Below the pieces are notes generated by a model. That model worked only from the letters and a program-made list of their open reading frames with translations. It did not search any database and was not told the DNA's origin. Below, piece by piece: positions 28,281 to 37,888 of a DNA stretch of 55,505 bases. The stretch is from SLQH01 sp964612995. GTDB taxonomy: Bacteria; Planctomycetota; UBA11346. The stretch covers positions 1-55,505 of the forward strand of contig CAZTGE010000007.1 in the NCBI GenBank assembly GCA_964612995.1, read 5' to 3'. The translations under genes and the position numbers were made by a program. Every line of letters begins with the position of its first letter. The first letter of the stretch is position 1.

Positions 28281-28440
28281 AGGGGCCGCTGCCCCCTCGC
28301 GCTCTCACGCGCACCCCCGCTTCCTGGCTGCCGCTCGTCGCGCTCCACAGGCCGCAGGCCCCACCGGGGCCTGCTATCGCTTCGCGATGCCGGCTCCCCC
28401 CCCCGCGCGCCTCTGTCGTCGCTCGTGAGCTGCACCGCGG
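28281..28440 (+). repeat. Dispersed GC-hairpin repeat, copy 3 (long form)
   Basis: Opens AGGGGCCGCTGCCCCCTCGC and carries the central block shared with the copies at 1899 and 2531 (for example CTGCCGCTCGTCGCGCTCC and GGCCTGCTATCGCTTCGCG). It lies about 140 bases after the pseudopilin stop, in sense orientation. The rest of 28140-28469 holds nothing else I can identify. Confidence 0.75.
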
Positions 28441-28469
28441 TGACTGGTCGCTCGCAACGGAGGAGAGCG

Positions 28470-28769
28470 TTACTGCCGATCGCGGATGGCGGCGACCAGT
28501 TCGCTCTTGTCCATCTTGCTGCGCCCCGCGATGTCGAGATCCGTGGCCCGATTGTAGAGTTCGCGCTTGCTGCGTTGGTCGAGCGGCGTGTTGGGGTTGC
28601 CGCTGCCCTCGCTGGTGCGGTTGGGCGTACGCCCCTCCTGGCGCCGGGTCTTGTTGACCGTGCGCGCAGCGATCTCCTCGGCCCGGTCCTCGTCGATGCC
28701 GCGATCCAGGTTGCTCTGCTTGATCTCGCTGTATTGCTTCTCGTCCTTCTTGCTCCACGCGCCAGGCAT
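28470..28769 (-). CDS. Small Rho-N-domain-like protein (annotated elsewhere as plasmid stabilization protein)
   Basis: A 99-residue basic protein from ATG 28769, which follows GAAGGAGGACGATC. It opens MPGAWSKKDEKQYSEIKQSN, with the E-I-A-A-R-T-V-N-K motif near residue 30 and a C-terminal RSKRELYNRATDLDIAGRSK followed by M-D-K-S-E-L. That C-terminal helix-turn-helix resembles the Rho termination factor N-terminal (SAP-like) fold. Homologues are widespread, often called plasmid stabilization or ChaB-like proteins, but their role is not established. It is not on a plasmid here. The gene stands alone, reading toward the repeat at 28281. Confidence 0.85.
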   Translation of the reverse strand: MPGAWSKKDEKQYSEIKQSNLDRGIDEDRAEEIAARTVNKTRRQEGRTPNRTSEGSGNPNTPLDQRSKRELYNRATDLDIAGRSKMDKSELVAAIRDRQ

Positions 28770-28918
28770 GATCGTCCTCCTTCGCTCAAGGGCCGCACAG
28801 GCCGGTGAACCTGCTCTGCGATGCCGCTTGCCCAGCAGCACCGCGAACCAGACAGGCACAGGCACTGTACACGGCGGCGGAATGCGATCTCACGCTCGTG
28901 AGTCGGCGATCGTGCGCG

Positions 28919-30355
28919 TCAGCGCCAACGGTCGGCGAATTGCTTGCGCAAGGTGTCGACCGCACATGGGCGGTTGGTCTGGCCATATTCCGGTAAGGGG
29001 AACTCATCGCCGGTACGCTCTACCCAGCTGCGTAGACGATCGTTGAGCTCCACCCGCCGTTCGCGAGCGTGACCGTGCCAGGCGAGATTGCACTGCTCGT
29101 AGGGGTCTGCGTCGAGGTCGAAGAGCATCATCGCCTGGCCGGGAAGGGCGACATATTTCCAGTTGTCCGCGGTCACGATCCCCCGCCACGGCACGTCCAT
29201 CGAGGACCCGTGCCCGGTGGGGACGACACACTGGAGGTAGGCCTCACCGGGGGCATCGACCAGATGCCGGCGCCGACCATCGCGCCAGTCGAAGGGCTGC
29301 GCTGCCGGAGAGTAGTCGTAACCCTGCATCGATTCTGGCACCGGGATGCCGCACAGGCCGAGGCTGGTCGGGGCCAGATCGACGTGGTTGAAGGGATCCG
29401 GCGGGCGGCTGACGTTGCGATAGTGCCAGCGATGGCCACCCCAGATCATCAGCGGCACGCGGATCGATTCCTCGTGCGGGGTCATCTTCGCGCTGTGGCC
29501 ATGGCAGCCGTGCTGATCGCCATGGTCCGAGACGAAGACGACGTAGGTCCGGTCGGCCAGATCGAGTTCCTGCAGCCGGTCCAGCAGCCGGCCGACATTG
29601 TGGTCGATATGTTCGATCAGGGCGTAGTAGCCGCTGAGCCCCTCGCGCGCCTTGCGCTCGTGTGCCCCGCCGCGCGGCACGTTGGGCCGCAGCTCGATCG
29701 TCGCCGGATTGTGCCGCCCGGCCCACTGCGCCGGTGCGCTGTAGGGACCGTGCGGCGGCTGGACCGAGCAGCACATGAAGAACGGATCCTCACGGTGCCG
29801 CTCGACCTGCTCGAGCAGCATGTCGGTCAGGCAATCGGTCTCGTGGCCCGGCAAGCGGTGCAACGGGACCTCGGAATCGCCATCGTGGCCATGCACCCAG
29901 CAGTCGAACTGGCTGTTGTTGTTCTCGTAACCGATCCATGTCGCGAAACGGCCGCGGCGCTCGCGGGGCACCAGGTGCAGGGCAGCCCGCTGTTGCGGGC
30001 CCTCGTGGAAACCGTCGAGGTGCCATTTGCCCAGCCAGGCCGTGTGGTAGCCGGCCTCGTTGAACGGATCGGCGACGGTGGTCATCTCCGAGGGCATGAA
30101 GTACTCGTGGCCCGGCACACAGCGGTGGGGATAGGTGCCGGTGAGCATCGCCCCCCGGGCAGGGCAGCAGAGCGGGAAGCCCATGCAGGCGTTGCGGAAC
30201 CAGGCGCCATCGCGAGCCATGCGGTCGAGATTGGGCGTATGCACGTTCGGATCGCCCGCCAGGGACAAGGCTTGGGCGCGCATCTGGTCGACCATGAACC
30301 AGATCACGTTGGGCCGGACCCCGTCACCGTAGGTATGGATGTTGCTGTCATTCAT
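28919..30355 (-). CDS. Sulfatase (alkaline phosphatase superfamily)
   Basis: A 478-residue protein from ATG 30355 with CAGGAGGCAGCG upstream. It starts with NVIWFMVDQMRAQALS (metal-binding Asp). It carries the sulfatase C-x-P-x-R motif in LCCPARG, with Cys63 the residue normally converted to formylglycine, then LTGTYPHRC and TAWLGKWHLDGF. The second metal site is VVFVSDHGDQHGCHG. No signal peptide is visible, so it is probably cytosolic or exported by another route. Substrate unknown; the family acts on sulfated sugars and phosphonates or phosphodiesters. Divergent from the AraC regulator at 30498, which is probably its control gene. Confidence 0.93.
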   Translation of the reverse strand: MNDSNIHTYGDGVRPNVIWFMVDQMRAQALSLAGDPNVHTPNLDRMARDGAWFRNACMGFPLCCPARGAMLTGTYPHRCVPGHEYFMPSEMTTVADPFNEAGYHTAWLGKWHLDGFHEGPQQRAALHLVPRERRGRFATWIGYENNNSQFDCWVHGHDGDSEVPLHRLPGHETDCLTDMLLEQVERHREDPFFMCCSVQPPHGPYSAPAQWAGRHNPATIELRPNVPRGGAHERKAREGLSGYYALIEHIDHNVGRLLDRLQELDLADRTYVVFVSDHGDQHGCHGHSAKMTPHEESIRVPLMIWGGHRWHYRNVSRPPDPFNHVDLAPTSLGLCGIPVPESMQGYDYSPAAQPFDWRDGRRRHLVDAPGEAYLQCVVPTGHGSSMDVPWRGIVTADNWKYVALPGQAMMLFDLDADPYEQCNLAWHGHARERRVELNDRLRSWVERTGDEFPLPEYGQTNRPCAVDTLRKQFADRWR

Positions 30356-30497
30356 CGCTGCCTCCTGCGTCTGCAGTATGGCCGGCAATCGCTCGATGAC
30401 CATATCCCTGCTTGCGGCTGGCCTGGACGATATTGCTCCAACACCCATGCTGAGGAGACCACCCGAGCGCGCAGCGCGGCGAGGAGGACGCCAGCCG

Positions 30498-31253
30498 ATG
30501 GAGGACCTGCGATGCTCCTTCCGCCCCAGGACCCGGCACTCGGTGCGCTCGCATGCACATGCGCACATCGAGTGGCATTACGTCATCGGCGGCAGCTGCG
30601 ACCTCGTCATCGCCCAGCACTCGCGGCGCATCGGCCGCGGCGAGCTGTGCGCGGTACCGGCGCACCGAGCGCATCACATCCGCATGCGCACCGCCGGCGA
30701 CTGGCTCCTGCAGTACGTCTTGCTCCACGACCCCGCGCCCGATCTCTGGCGCGCGTGGAACCGGCGCTGCGGTAATGCCGGCAGCATGCATATCGGCCTG
30801 ATCCACCAGGCCGATTTCGCCCGCTTCGCCCGCGACAGCGCGGCCGGCACGCCCTGGGCCCGTCGCGCCGCCACCTTGCGCTTCGAGGCCCTGCTCTGCG
30901 CCCTGCTCGCCGACACCGCCTCCGGCGGGGGGCGCCACCCGGCGGTCGACCGCGCGCTGGCACTGATGCACCGCCGACTGCGCGGGCGCCTCGACCTCGA
31001 CGAGCTCGCCACGCACGTCGGCCTGAGTCGCCATCACTTCAGCCGGCTGTTCGCGGCACAGGTCGGCGCGCCGCCGCTGCGCCATTTCACCGGTCTGAAA
31101 ATGGATCTCGCGGCATCGTTGCTGCGCGATAGCGACGAGCAGGTGGCTCACATCGCCACGATCCTCGGATACGACGACCCGTTCCACTTCTCGCGCGTCT
31201 TCCGCCGCGCCCACGGCGTGAGTCCGGGCCGCTGGCGCGAACACCATCGCTGA
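30498..31253 (+). CDS. AraC-family transcriptional regulator
   Basis: A 251-residue protein. ATG 30498 is preceded by GAGGAGGACG at about 10 bases; longer starts exist (30396, 30447) but lack such a site. The N-terminal cupin-like sensing region contains HAHAHIEWHYVIGGSCDLVI. The C-terminal tandem helix-turn-helix (about 165-245) has LDELATHVGLSRHHFSRLFA, VAHIATILGYDDPFHFSRVF and the family tail RRAHGVSPGRWRE. It is divergent from the sulfatase gene with a 142-base gap, a typical regulator-target arrangement, so it probably activates sulfatase expression in response to a sugar-like ligand. Confidence 0.93.
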   Translation: MEDLRCSFRPRTRHSVRSHAHAHIEWHYVIGGSCDLVIAQHSRRIGRGELCAVPAHRAHHIRMRTAGDWLLQYVLLHDPAPDLWRAWNRRCGNAGSMHIGLIHQADFARFARDSAAGTPWARRAATLRFEALLCALLADTASGGGRHPAVDRALALMHRRLRGRLDLDELATHVGLSRHHFSRLFAAQVGAPPLRHFTGLKMDLAASLLRDSDEQVAHIATILGYDDPFHFSRVFRRAHGVSPGRWREHHR

Positions 31254-31265
31254 GCAACGGTCGGC

Positions 31266-32612
31266 TCAGCGCTCCTGCGCCAGCCACTGTGCCAGGCTGA
31301 GCGAGTCACGGCCCGGACGCTCGATCCAGACCTGCTCGATCGCCTCGCTCGCCGGACCGCACCAGATCACCGCCAGACAGTCGTCGAGGTAGTAGAGCAG
31401 ATAGCTGGTACCCGAACCCATCCGGCCGTCCGGCTGACCGAACAGCGCATCAGCTGCCTGCCCGATGACGCCGGGCCCGAGCTCACGTAGCAGCGCCGTC
31501 CGCGTGCGGACAGCGCCGGGCAGCAGATCCGGCGGACACAGAGCGGCCCAGTTTCCCGCGGCGGTGTAGAGCTCCTCATGCTCGCCGTCGGGGCCGACCA
31601 GAGCCACGCGGGCGGCCTTGTCGGCGAATGGGCCGACCGCGCCCATCAACGGCGTGATCGGGATGACATGGAGCATCGTGCCATCTGCGAGGGGATAGAA
31701 CCGGCCGGGCCTGCTCGTCCTGATCCATGGCCCGGCGAAATCGGGCAACCGGGTGAAATCGCCGGCCGCGAGATAGCGACGCCGCACGGCCTGCTGCTCT
31801 GGCTGGAGCGTGCCGCCGCCCGAACAGTAGTAATTACGCGAGACCCCCTGCCGCCGGTCGTGGTACTCAAGCGTACAATCGGCCAGCCGATCGTCGCTGT
31901 AGCGCAGCACCAGACGCCCGTCCGCCAGCGCGTAATGCTCCGTGTCGCCCTGCGCGCCAGCAGGCGCTCCGGCCAGCGCATGCACCTGCGCACGCGTAGC
32001 GTCTGGCGGCAGACGTTCGTACCAGGCTCCCGCTTGCGTATCGGGCTTCGCGGGGGGCCTCGCCTCCTCCCGCTCTTCCTCCTCGTCGCCCGTCGCCCGT
32101 GTCGGATCAACTGCCAGCAGATGGTTGTAGCCGAAGCTGTCCCAGCCGAGCACGCGCGCGAGCGCCGGGCATTCCTTCACCGCCGCCGCTGTGCTGATGG
32201 TGGTGAATTCCCACTCGATGGATCTGAGCACATCCTCGCCCTCCAGATGCATGTAGGAGATGGACACCCGCTCGTCGGTCGCCGTGCTGGCCGTCGCGGT
32301 GGCGCTATGCTCGTGCCTGGTCCAGTAGCTCGCTCCCGCCAGATGCTTGATCTCGATCGTCTGCTCGCCATGGCCGAAGATCGGCTTGCGGATCAGTATC
32401 GTCTCGCTCGCTCCCTCCGGATCGCGGCGGTAGCTGACCTGATCGCCGCACCGACAGCGGAGGATCTGCTCCGGGTCGCTGCAGCGAACGACGTATTTGT
32501 GCCAGCCGAGATCGCTGGCGGTCAGCGGCGCGTCGGCATCCAAGGTCAGCGGCGAGTCGGCGGCGACGAGGCGCAAGCAAACGAACAGGATGAGCAGGAT
32601 GCTACGCGACAT
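31266..32612 (-). CDS. Secreted protein of unknown function
   Basis: A 448-residue protein from ATG 32612, with CGGAG about 9 bases upstream. Signal peptide MSRSILLILFVCLRLVAA is followed by DSPLTLDADAPL. The N-terminal half looks beta-rich, with paired Cys (VRCSDPEQILRCRCGD). The middle holds an acidic/Pro linker (GDEEEEREEARPPAKPD), then a segment WYERLPPDATRAQVHALAGA with ALADGRLVLRYSDDRL that recalls SmpA/OmlA-like folds. The C-terminal half has no recognisable motif. The open frame continues upstream without signal character. It ends 12 bases from the AraC gene stop, converging. Confidence 0.75.
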   Translation of the reverse strand: MSRSILLILFVCLRLVAADSPLTLDADAPLTASDLGWHKYVVRCSDPEQILRCRCGDQVSYRRDPEGASETILIRKPIFGHGEQTIEIKHLAGASYWTRHEHSATATASTATDERVSISYMHLEGEDVLRSIEWEFTTISTAAAVKECPALARVLGWDSFGYNHLLAVDPTRATGDEEEEREEARPPAKPDTQAGAWYERLPPDATRAQVHALAGAPAGAQGDTEHYALADGRLVLRYSDDRLADCTLEYHDRRQGVSRNYYCSGGGTLQPEQQAVRRRYLAAGDFTRLPDFAGPWIRTSRPGRFYPLADGTMLHVIPITPLMGAVGPFADKAARVALVGPDGEHEELYTAAGNWAALCPPDLLPGAVRTRTALLRELGPGVIGQAADALFGQPDGRMGSGTSYLLYYLDDCLAVIWCGPASEAIEQVWIERPGRDSLSLAQWLAQER

Positions 32613-32694
32613 TGAACGATACTCCGGTCGGTCGGGCCGGGACCCGCCGAAGGCAATGGGTTGTCCGCCGGCTGGCGGAGCTGGTTTGTGGTCC

Positions 32695-33402
32695 TCAGCG
32701 TGCGGTGAGCCCGCGATGCAGCCTGTCGGCCAGCGCCAGCGGCAGGACGCAGGCCTGCTCGGCGAGGAAGGCCGGAACCGCAGCGCGATCGACCTTGCAG
32801 AGCGCACGCAGAGCCGCGACGAGTCCACCATGGACGATCGGATCGGCGTCACCGGCGAGCTCGCGGCAGACCGCGAGCGTCCGCGGCGTGTCGCCACGCC
32901 CGCCATCGAGTCCACGCACATTGAGCGTGACCGTGCTCACCGCGGCGATGCGGCGACGCCAGGCATCCGCGCTGCGCGTCCAGCCCATCACCGACTGGTC
33001 GTCGATGCGACCGTGCAGCCAGGCCGGACCGGAGAGCACCCGGGCGTGGACGTCGGCCAGACGCGCGGAGGCGATGTCCCGGCCGAACTCCTCGACCACC
33101 GACGCATCGAGCTGCGCGAAGGTCGGTTCGTGGAAGCGCACCATGCACATGGCGAACCAGGGGCACTCGTACTGCCGGTAGAGCGCGCGGGCCAGCTCGA
33201 GAACATGGGCGCTCGACGCAGTGGCGAACCGCTGGCGGATCGCTGCGCGCACCGCGGCCTTGCAGCCGACACCTGCACCGCGGCGGGCGTAGGCCTCGGC
33301 CGCGAGCACCGCTGCTTCGGCGTGAACGCGCTCGCGCTCCTCCGCTGTGAGTGAGTGCGAGAGCTCTTCCGGGGTATGCGGTGGATCGAGGGTGGGACTC
33401 AT
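32695..33402 (-). CDS. DNA alkylation repeat (AlkD-like) protein
   Basis: A 235-residue, all-helical protein from ATG 33402, which follows GCAGGAGACCGCC. HEAT-like repeats run through the sequence. The stretch VMGWTRSADAWRRRIAAVST followed by a D-T...LAVC.ELAGDADPIVHGGL pattern is characteristic of AlkD-type DNA glycosylases, which remove bulky alkylated bases. The characteristic W..S...W.rR core is present, but I cannot confirm the catalytic Asp without alignment. No neighbouring repair genes. Alternative: a HEAT-repeat protein without glycosylase activity. Confidence 0.65.
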   Translation of the reverse strand: MSPTLDPPHTPEELSHSLTAEERERVHAEAAVLAAEAYARRGAGVGCKAAVRAAIRQRFATASSAHVLELARALYRQYECPWFAMCMVRFHEPTFAQLDASVVEEFGRDIASARLADVHARVLSGPAWLHGRIDDQSVMGWTRSADAWRRRIAAVSTVTLNVRGLDGGRGDTPRTLAVCRELAGDADPIVHGGLVAALRALCKVDRAAVPAFLAEQACVLPLALADRLHRGLTAR

Positions 33403-33609
33403 GGCGGTCTCCTGCACCGCGCTGACGCCACGCGCCGGGCGGGCTCGTGGGAGGCCTGGCCCAGGCGCGCGGCGCTGGGCTGGTGCAGGCCGTCGGTGCC
33501 GGTGTATTGGATCAAGACCGGAGCGAATGTCATGCGAAACAGCACCGCTCACGAAATCGGTGTCCCCTTCTCGCTCGCGCCTCCTCGCTCGCGGCAGGCC
33601 GGTCGCCGC

Positions 33610-34341
33610 CTATCCCGCTCTCGGCGTACGCTCCTGCGCCGAGAGCAGTTCCTCCGCCGTGGCTGCCCGGCAGGCGCCCGGGGGCAGGTCGGCGGGCAGC
33701 TCCAGTTCACCGATGCGATCGCGATGCAGAGCGGTGACCGTGGCGCCGAGACTGGCAAACATCCGTTTCACCTGATGATACCGGCCTTCACTGAGCACCA
33801 GCGTGGCGCGGTGATCATCGTGGATCTCCAGCCGGGCCGGCCGGGTCGGCTTGTCACGGCGCTCGTCGGGCAGATCGAATCCGGCCTGACACCGCGCGAC
33901 CGCGTCCTTGCGCAGGCGGCCGGTGTAGCGCACGCGATAGCGCTTGGGCACCTTCGCCTGCGGAGCGATCAAGCGGTGGAGCAATTGGCCATCGGTGGTC
34001 AGGATCAGCAGCCCGGTGGTATCGCGGTCGAGCCGGCCGGCGGCCTCGGGTCCGGCCGCGGCGAGACGCGGCGGCAGCAGGTCGTAGACGCTCGGCCCTT
34101 CGCGCTGATCGTGGCTGCACACGTAGCCGGCCGGCTTGTGCAGCAGCAGGTGGACCACATCGGGGACCGGTTCGATCGGCTCCCCATCGAGTGTCAGGGG
34201 CTCCTCGCCGACCCGTCGGCCGGCATCGCGTTCGCTCGCACCGGCCACCGTCACCCGCCCGGCCCGGATCCGCGTCTTGGCCTCACTGCGGGTCAATCCG
34301 AGGTGATGACACAGAGCGGCATCGAGGCGGCGGCGTTTCAT
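33610..34341 (-). CDS. rsuA: RsuA-family rRNA pseudouridine synthase
   Basis: A 243-residue protein with an N-terminal S4 RNA-binding domain (LDAALCHHLGLTRSEAKTRI then RAGRVTVAG) and a catalytic domain containing LLLHKPAGYVCS and the signature GRLDRDTTGLLILT with the catalytic Asp. KRYRVRYTGRL and YHQVKRMFASLGATVTALHR follow in the usual order. RsuA makes pseudouridine 516 of 16S rRNA; RluB/E/F relatives act on 23S rRNA, so the exact target is probable rather than certain. Transcribed divergently from the sensor kinase. Confidence 0.88.
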   Translation of the reverse strand: MKRRRLDAALCHHLGLTRSEAKTRIRAGRVTVAGASERDAGRRVGEEPLTLDGEPIEPVPDVVHLLLHKPAGYVCSHDQREGPSVYDLLPPRLAAAGPEAAGRLDRDTTGLLILTTDGQLLHRLIAPQAKVPKRYRVRYTGRLRKDAVARCQAGFDLPDERRDKPTRPARLEIHDDHRATLVLSEGRYHQVKRMFASLGATVTALHRDRIGELELPADLPPGACRAATAEELLSAQERTPRAG

Positions 34342-34476
34342 CGGCGACTCCCAGGCGGCGGCGATCCGTTCTGCGCCCGGTCCGGTGCGCTCCGATCACC
34401 GCGTGTGACCTACCGCGCGGCGGCACGAGGTCAAAGGAGCCCGTGGCAAGCGTCGGCAGCAATCGCGGGCCGGCGA

Positions 34477-34505
34477 TTGCTGCGCGATTGCGAATCCCGT
34501 ATACT
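34477..34505 (+). promoter_or_regulatory. Sigma-70-like promoter for the hybrid histidine kinase
   Basis: TTGCTG (34477-34482) and TATACT (34500-34505) are separated by 17 bases and lie about 110 bases before the ATG at 34617. This is a good consensus match in a GC-rich background. Confidence 0.55.
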
Positions 34506-34616
34506 CTCCAGGCTCGAACACTTGTCCGGAAAGGAAGGCATGCCCCAGCGCACCGCCTGCTATGGCCGACTCGCCGATCTGGGGCCCACATCCACCCTGG
34601 CAGCGGATTCCGACGG

Positions 34617-37600
34617 ATGAATGCAGGCAACCCGCAACACGACCGTGTGACCGCGCTGACTCTCGAGGTCATGCGCATGGCCCTGCTCTATGCCGATGAT
34701 CTGCCCCAGCTGTGCCAGCGGGTGCTCGCCTGCGTGAGCGAGACCTGGGGCGCGCGCTCCGCGGTGCTCGCCCGCTGCGAAGGTGCTGTCGGGCTTCAAC
34801 ATCGGCACGCGCTGCTGGGCCTGCAGCCGGCTGACGACCGGGCAGCCGGGCCGGATGCCCGGCTCGAACCGTTGTTTGCACACCTGCATGCGAAAGAGCG
34901 GGCCTGCCTCTGGCACGCCACGCAGCTGGACGCACTCGCCCCCCTGGCCGAGCGAGCCCTGGCCATCCCGCTGCGCGTCGGCGACCGCCCCCAGGGCGGG
35001 CTGATCGTGCTCGACCCGGACCCGGCGCGCGTAAGCGACCTGCCGAGGCTCGACGATTTCGGGCGGACCTTGGCCCTGTGCGTGCGCCACTCCTTGATCC
35101 TCGATGATCGAGAACGGCTGGCCTGCGATGCGGTCAGCGAAGCCCGGGACCGCGAAGCACAGTACCGCATGCTGTTCGAGCAGATGCTCGATGGCTTCGC
35201 GCTGCACGAAGTCGTGCGTGACGCCGACGGCCGCCCGGTCGACTACCGCTTCCTGACGGTGAACCCCGCCTTCGAGGCGATGCTCGGCATTCCGGCCGGA
35301 CGGCTGCTCGGCCGCACCGTGCTCGAAGTACTGCCGCAGACCGAACGGTATTGGATCGACACCTACGGGCGGGTGACCGACAGCGGTGACTCCATCCGGT
35401 GCGAAAACTGGTCGGGCGAACTGGGCAAGTGGTTCTCGGTCCATGCTTTCATGCCAGCCGCGAATCAGTTCGCGACCATCGTGCAGGACATCACCCTCCG
35501 CCGCCAGGCGTCCGACTCGCTCAAAGCGAGCGAACAGCGCCTGCGCACCGTCTATCAGGCCGCCAATACCGTCGCGTTCATCACCACCGATCTCGCCGGC
35601 AGCCAGACCCGGGTACGCGAGTTCAGCCCGGGCGCCGAGCGCATCTTCGGCTACAGGCGTCACGAGATCCTCGATCGGCCGGTGTCGCTGCTGCATCCGC
35701 CGGAGAACCGCACGCGTTTCATCGACAATCGCGCGCTGTTCGTTGGCGAAGACGAAGCCAGCAGCTGTGAGACCACGCTCCTGCGCAAGAACGGCGAGGC
35801 CTTTCCCGCACTGTTGACCATCCACCCGGTGCATGGCCCCGGTGGCGAGGCGGTGGGCACCGTGAGCGTCACCCTCGACCTGACCGAGCTCAAGCGCGCC
35901 GAACACGAGCTGCGCGCCCAACGCGATTTCACCGCCGCCATCCTCGACACCGTCGACGCGCTGGTGGTCGTGCTCGACGCCGACGGGCGCGTGGTGCGCT
36001 TCAACCGCGCCTGCGAACGCCTTTCAGGCCACACCGCGGCCGAGGTCCTGGGCTCGCAGCTCTGGGAGCTGCTGATCCCGGCCGACCAGGTCGACGCGGT
36101 GCGCGCGGTGTTCACCGATCCCCAGGTCGCACGCGCCGCGGGGAAACACGAACACCACTGGCTCACCCGCAGCGGCGAACGTCGGCTGATCGCCTGGTCG
36201 ATCGTCGCGATCGTCGGGCCGACCGATCACGGCGCCTACGTCCTCGGCACCGGGGTCGACATCACCGAGCAACGCGCAGCGCAGGTCGCGCTGCGCGAGA
36301 GCGAGGAGCACTTCCGGCAACTGGTCGAGACCACCCCCTACGGCGTTGAAGAGGTCGACTGCGACGGGGTCATCACTTACGCCAACCCGGCGCATCATCG
36401 GATCCTCGGCGTGTCGCCAGGTGAGCTGATCGGGCGGCACCTGTGGCAGCTCGACTTCGAGGACCCCACCGCGGTCCGTGACTACTTCCACGCCCTGTTG
36501 GCACAGACGCCGGAGCCCCAGACGCGTGCGCTCAGCGCGATGCGCCCCGACGGCTCGCAGGTCCACCTGCTCATGGATCACGACTACCGCCGCGACGAGG
36601 ACGGCCGGCTCCTCGGCCTGATCGGTGTGCTGACCGACGTCACCGAGCGCGTGCGGCTCGAAGACCAGCTGCGCCAGGCGCAGAAGATGGAGGCGCTGGG
36701 GAGCCTCGCCGGCGGCATCGCCCACGATTTCAACAACATCCTCCAGGGCATGCTCGGCTACACCCAGCTGGCTCAACGCCGCATCGACGCGCTACACGTC
36801 GCGCAGCCGCATCTGCGCGAGGTGATCAAGGGTGGCCGCCGGGCGGCGAAGATGGTCCAGCACATCCTCGCATTCTCACGCCAACAGGAGCGCGACCCGC
36901 GGGCGATCGTGCTCGGACCGATCGTAGCGGAAGCCGAACAGCTCCTGCATGCCTCGCTGCCGACGACCATCCGCATCGAAGCCCGGGTCCGCCCCAACAG
37001 CCCGCCGATCATCGCCGATCCGACCGAGATCCATCAGGTGCTGATGAACCTCGCGACCAACGCCTATCACGCCATGAGCGAAACCGGGGGCCTGCTGACG
37101 ATCGCGCTCGATTGGGGTCCGGCGGAACGTCTGGCGCCCACCTCCGACGTGGCCAACCCTGCCCTGGTGGTGGTGCTGGAGGTCAGCGATTCTGGCTGCG
37201 GCATGCCCCAGCGGGTGCGCGAGCGGGTGTTCGATCCCTACTTCACCACCAAGGAGGTCGGCAAGGGCACCGGTATGGGTCTGGCGGTGGTCCACGGAAT
37301 CGTCGCCCACTGCGGTGGGCATATCACCGTCGAGAGCGAGGAGGGCCTCGGCTCGGTCTTCCGCATCGTCTTCCCCGCGGCCGAGACCACGGACGAAGCC
37401 AACGAGGCCGACGACGGCGAATCCTCGGATACGCGCCCGGCCCAGGCCACACCGGGCATCGGCCGCGGCCACCACATCCTGCTGGTCGACGACCGCCAGA
37501 GCGTGGTCGAGATGACCCGCCTGGCACTCGAGGACAGCGGCTTCGTCGTCGAGACCGCCCCCGAGGGGATCGGCGCGCTGGCCTTGTTCCGCTCAGACCC

Positions 37601-37832
37601 CGCCCGCTGGGATGCGGTGGTCACCGACCAGACCATGCCGGGACTCACCGGCAGCGAGCTCTGCCGCGAAGTGCTCAAGCACCGGCCGGACATCCCGGTG
37701 GTCCTGTGCACCGGCTACAGCGAGGGCATGGATGAACACAGCGCCCGGCGCGCTGGCGCCGCCGCCTTCCTCGAGAAACCGATCTCGATCAGCCGCCTGC
37801 GGCGGACCCTCGCCGACCTGCTCGCAGAGTGA
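34617..37832 (+). CDS. Hybrid sensor histidine kinase (GAF-like, four PAS, HisKA, HATPase, receiver)
   Basis: A 1071-residue cytosolic sensor with no membrane span. N-terminal GAF-like region (about 1-165), then four PAS domains starting near 180 (AQYRMLFEQMLDGFALHEVV), 305 (QRLRTVYQAANTVAFITTDL), 435 (FTAAILDTVDALVVVLDADG) and 561 (EHFRQLVETTPYGVEEVDCD). HisKA has LGSLAGGIAHDFNNILQGML with the phosphorylated His near 703. HATPase boxes are MNLATNAYHAM, DSGCGMP and GKGTGMGLAVVHG. The receiver (about 952-1071) has LLVDDRQS and phospho-acceptor Asp in VVTDQTMPG, then LCTGYSE and the Lys in FLEKPIS. No output regulator is adjacent, so its phosphate goes elsewhere or its receiver is regulatory. 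The start at 34617 has only a weak ribosome binding site. Confidence 0.95.
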   Translation: MNAGNPQHDRVTALTLEVMRMALLYADDLPQLCQRVLACVSETWGARSAVLARCEGAVGLQHRHALLGLQPADDRAAGPDARLEPLFAHLHAKERACLWHATQLDALAPLAERALAIPLRVGDRPQGGLIVLDPDPARVSDLPRLDDFGRTLALCVRHSLILDDRERLACDAVSEARDREAQYRMLFEQMLDGFALHEVVRDADGRPVDYRFLTVNPAFEAMLGIPAGRLLGRTVLEVLPQTERYWIDTYGRVTDSGDSIRCENWSGELGKWFSVHAFMPAANQFATIVQDITLRRQASDSLKASEQRLRTVYQAANTVAFITTDLAGSQTRVREFSPGAERIFGYRRHEILDRPVSLLHPPENRTRFIDNRALFVGEDEASSCETTLLRKNGEAFPALLTIHPVHGPGGEAVGTVSVTLDLTELKRAEHELRAQRDFTAAILDTVDALVVVLDADGRVVRFNRACERLSGHTAAEVLGSQLWELLIPADQVDAVRAVFTDPQVARAAGKHEHHWLTRSGERRLIAWSIVAIVGPTDHGAYVLGTGVDITEQRAAQVALRESEEHFRQLVETTPYGVEEVDCDGVITYANPAHHRILGVSPGELIGRHLWQLDFEDPTAVRDYFHALLAQTPEPQTRALSAMRPDGSQVHLLMDHDYRRDEDGRLLGLIGVLTDVTERVRLEDQLRQAQKMEALGSLAGGIAHDFNNILQGMLGYTQLAQRRIDALHVAQPHLREVIKGGRRAAKMVQHILAFSRQQERDPRAIVLGPIVAEAEQLLHASLPTTIRIEARVRPNSPPIIADPTEIHQVLMNLATNAYHAMSETGGLLTIALDWGPAERLAPTSDVANPALVVVLEVSDSGCGMPQRVRERVFDPYFTTKEVGKGTGMGLAVVHGIVAHCGGHITVESEEGLGSVFRIVFPAAETTDEANEADDGESSDTRPAQATPGIGRGHHILLVDDRQSVVEMTRLALEDSGFVVETAPEGIGALALFRSDPARWDAVVTDQTMPGLTGSELCREVLKHRPDIPVVLCTGYSEGMDEHSARRAGAAAFLEKPISISRLRRTLADLLAE

Positions 37833-37888
37833 CCCCACATCCCGGCACAGCGCCTTGCTCGCACGGCCACGACCCACAAACACGCCGC

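Noticed and set aside
28470..28769. Toxin-antitoxin or plasmid maintenance module around the 'plasmid stabilization' gene
   Set aside because: It is a lone Rho-N-like gene with no partner gene and chromosomal neighbours; the name is historical.
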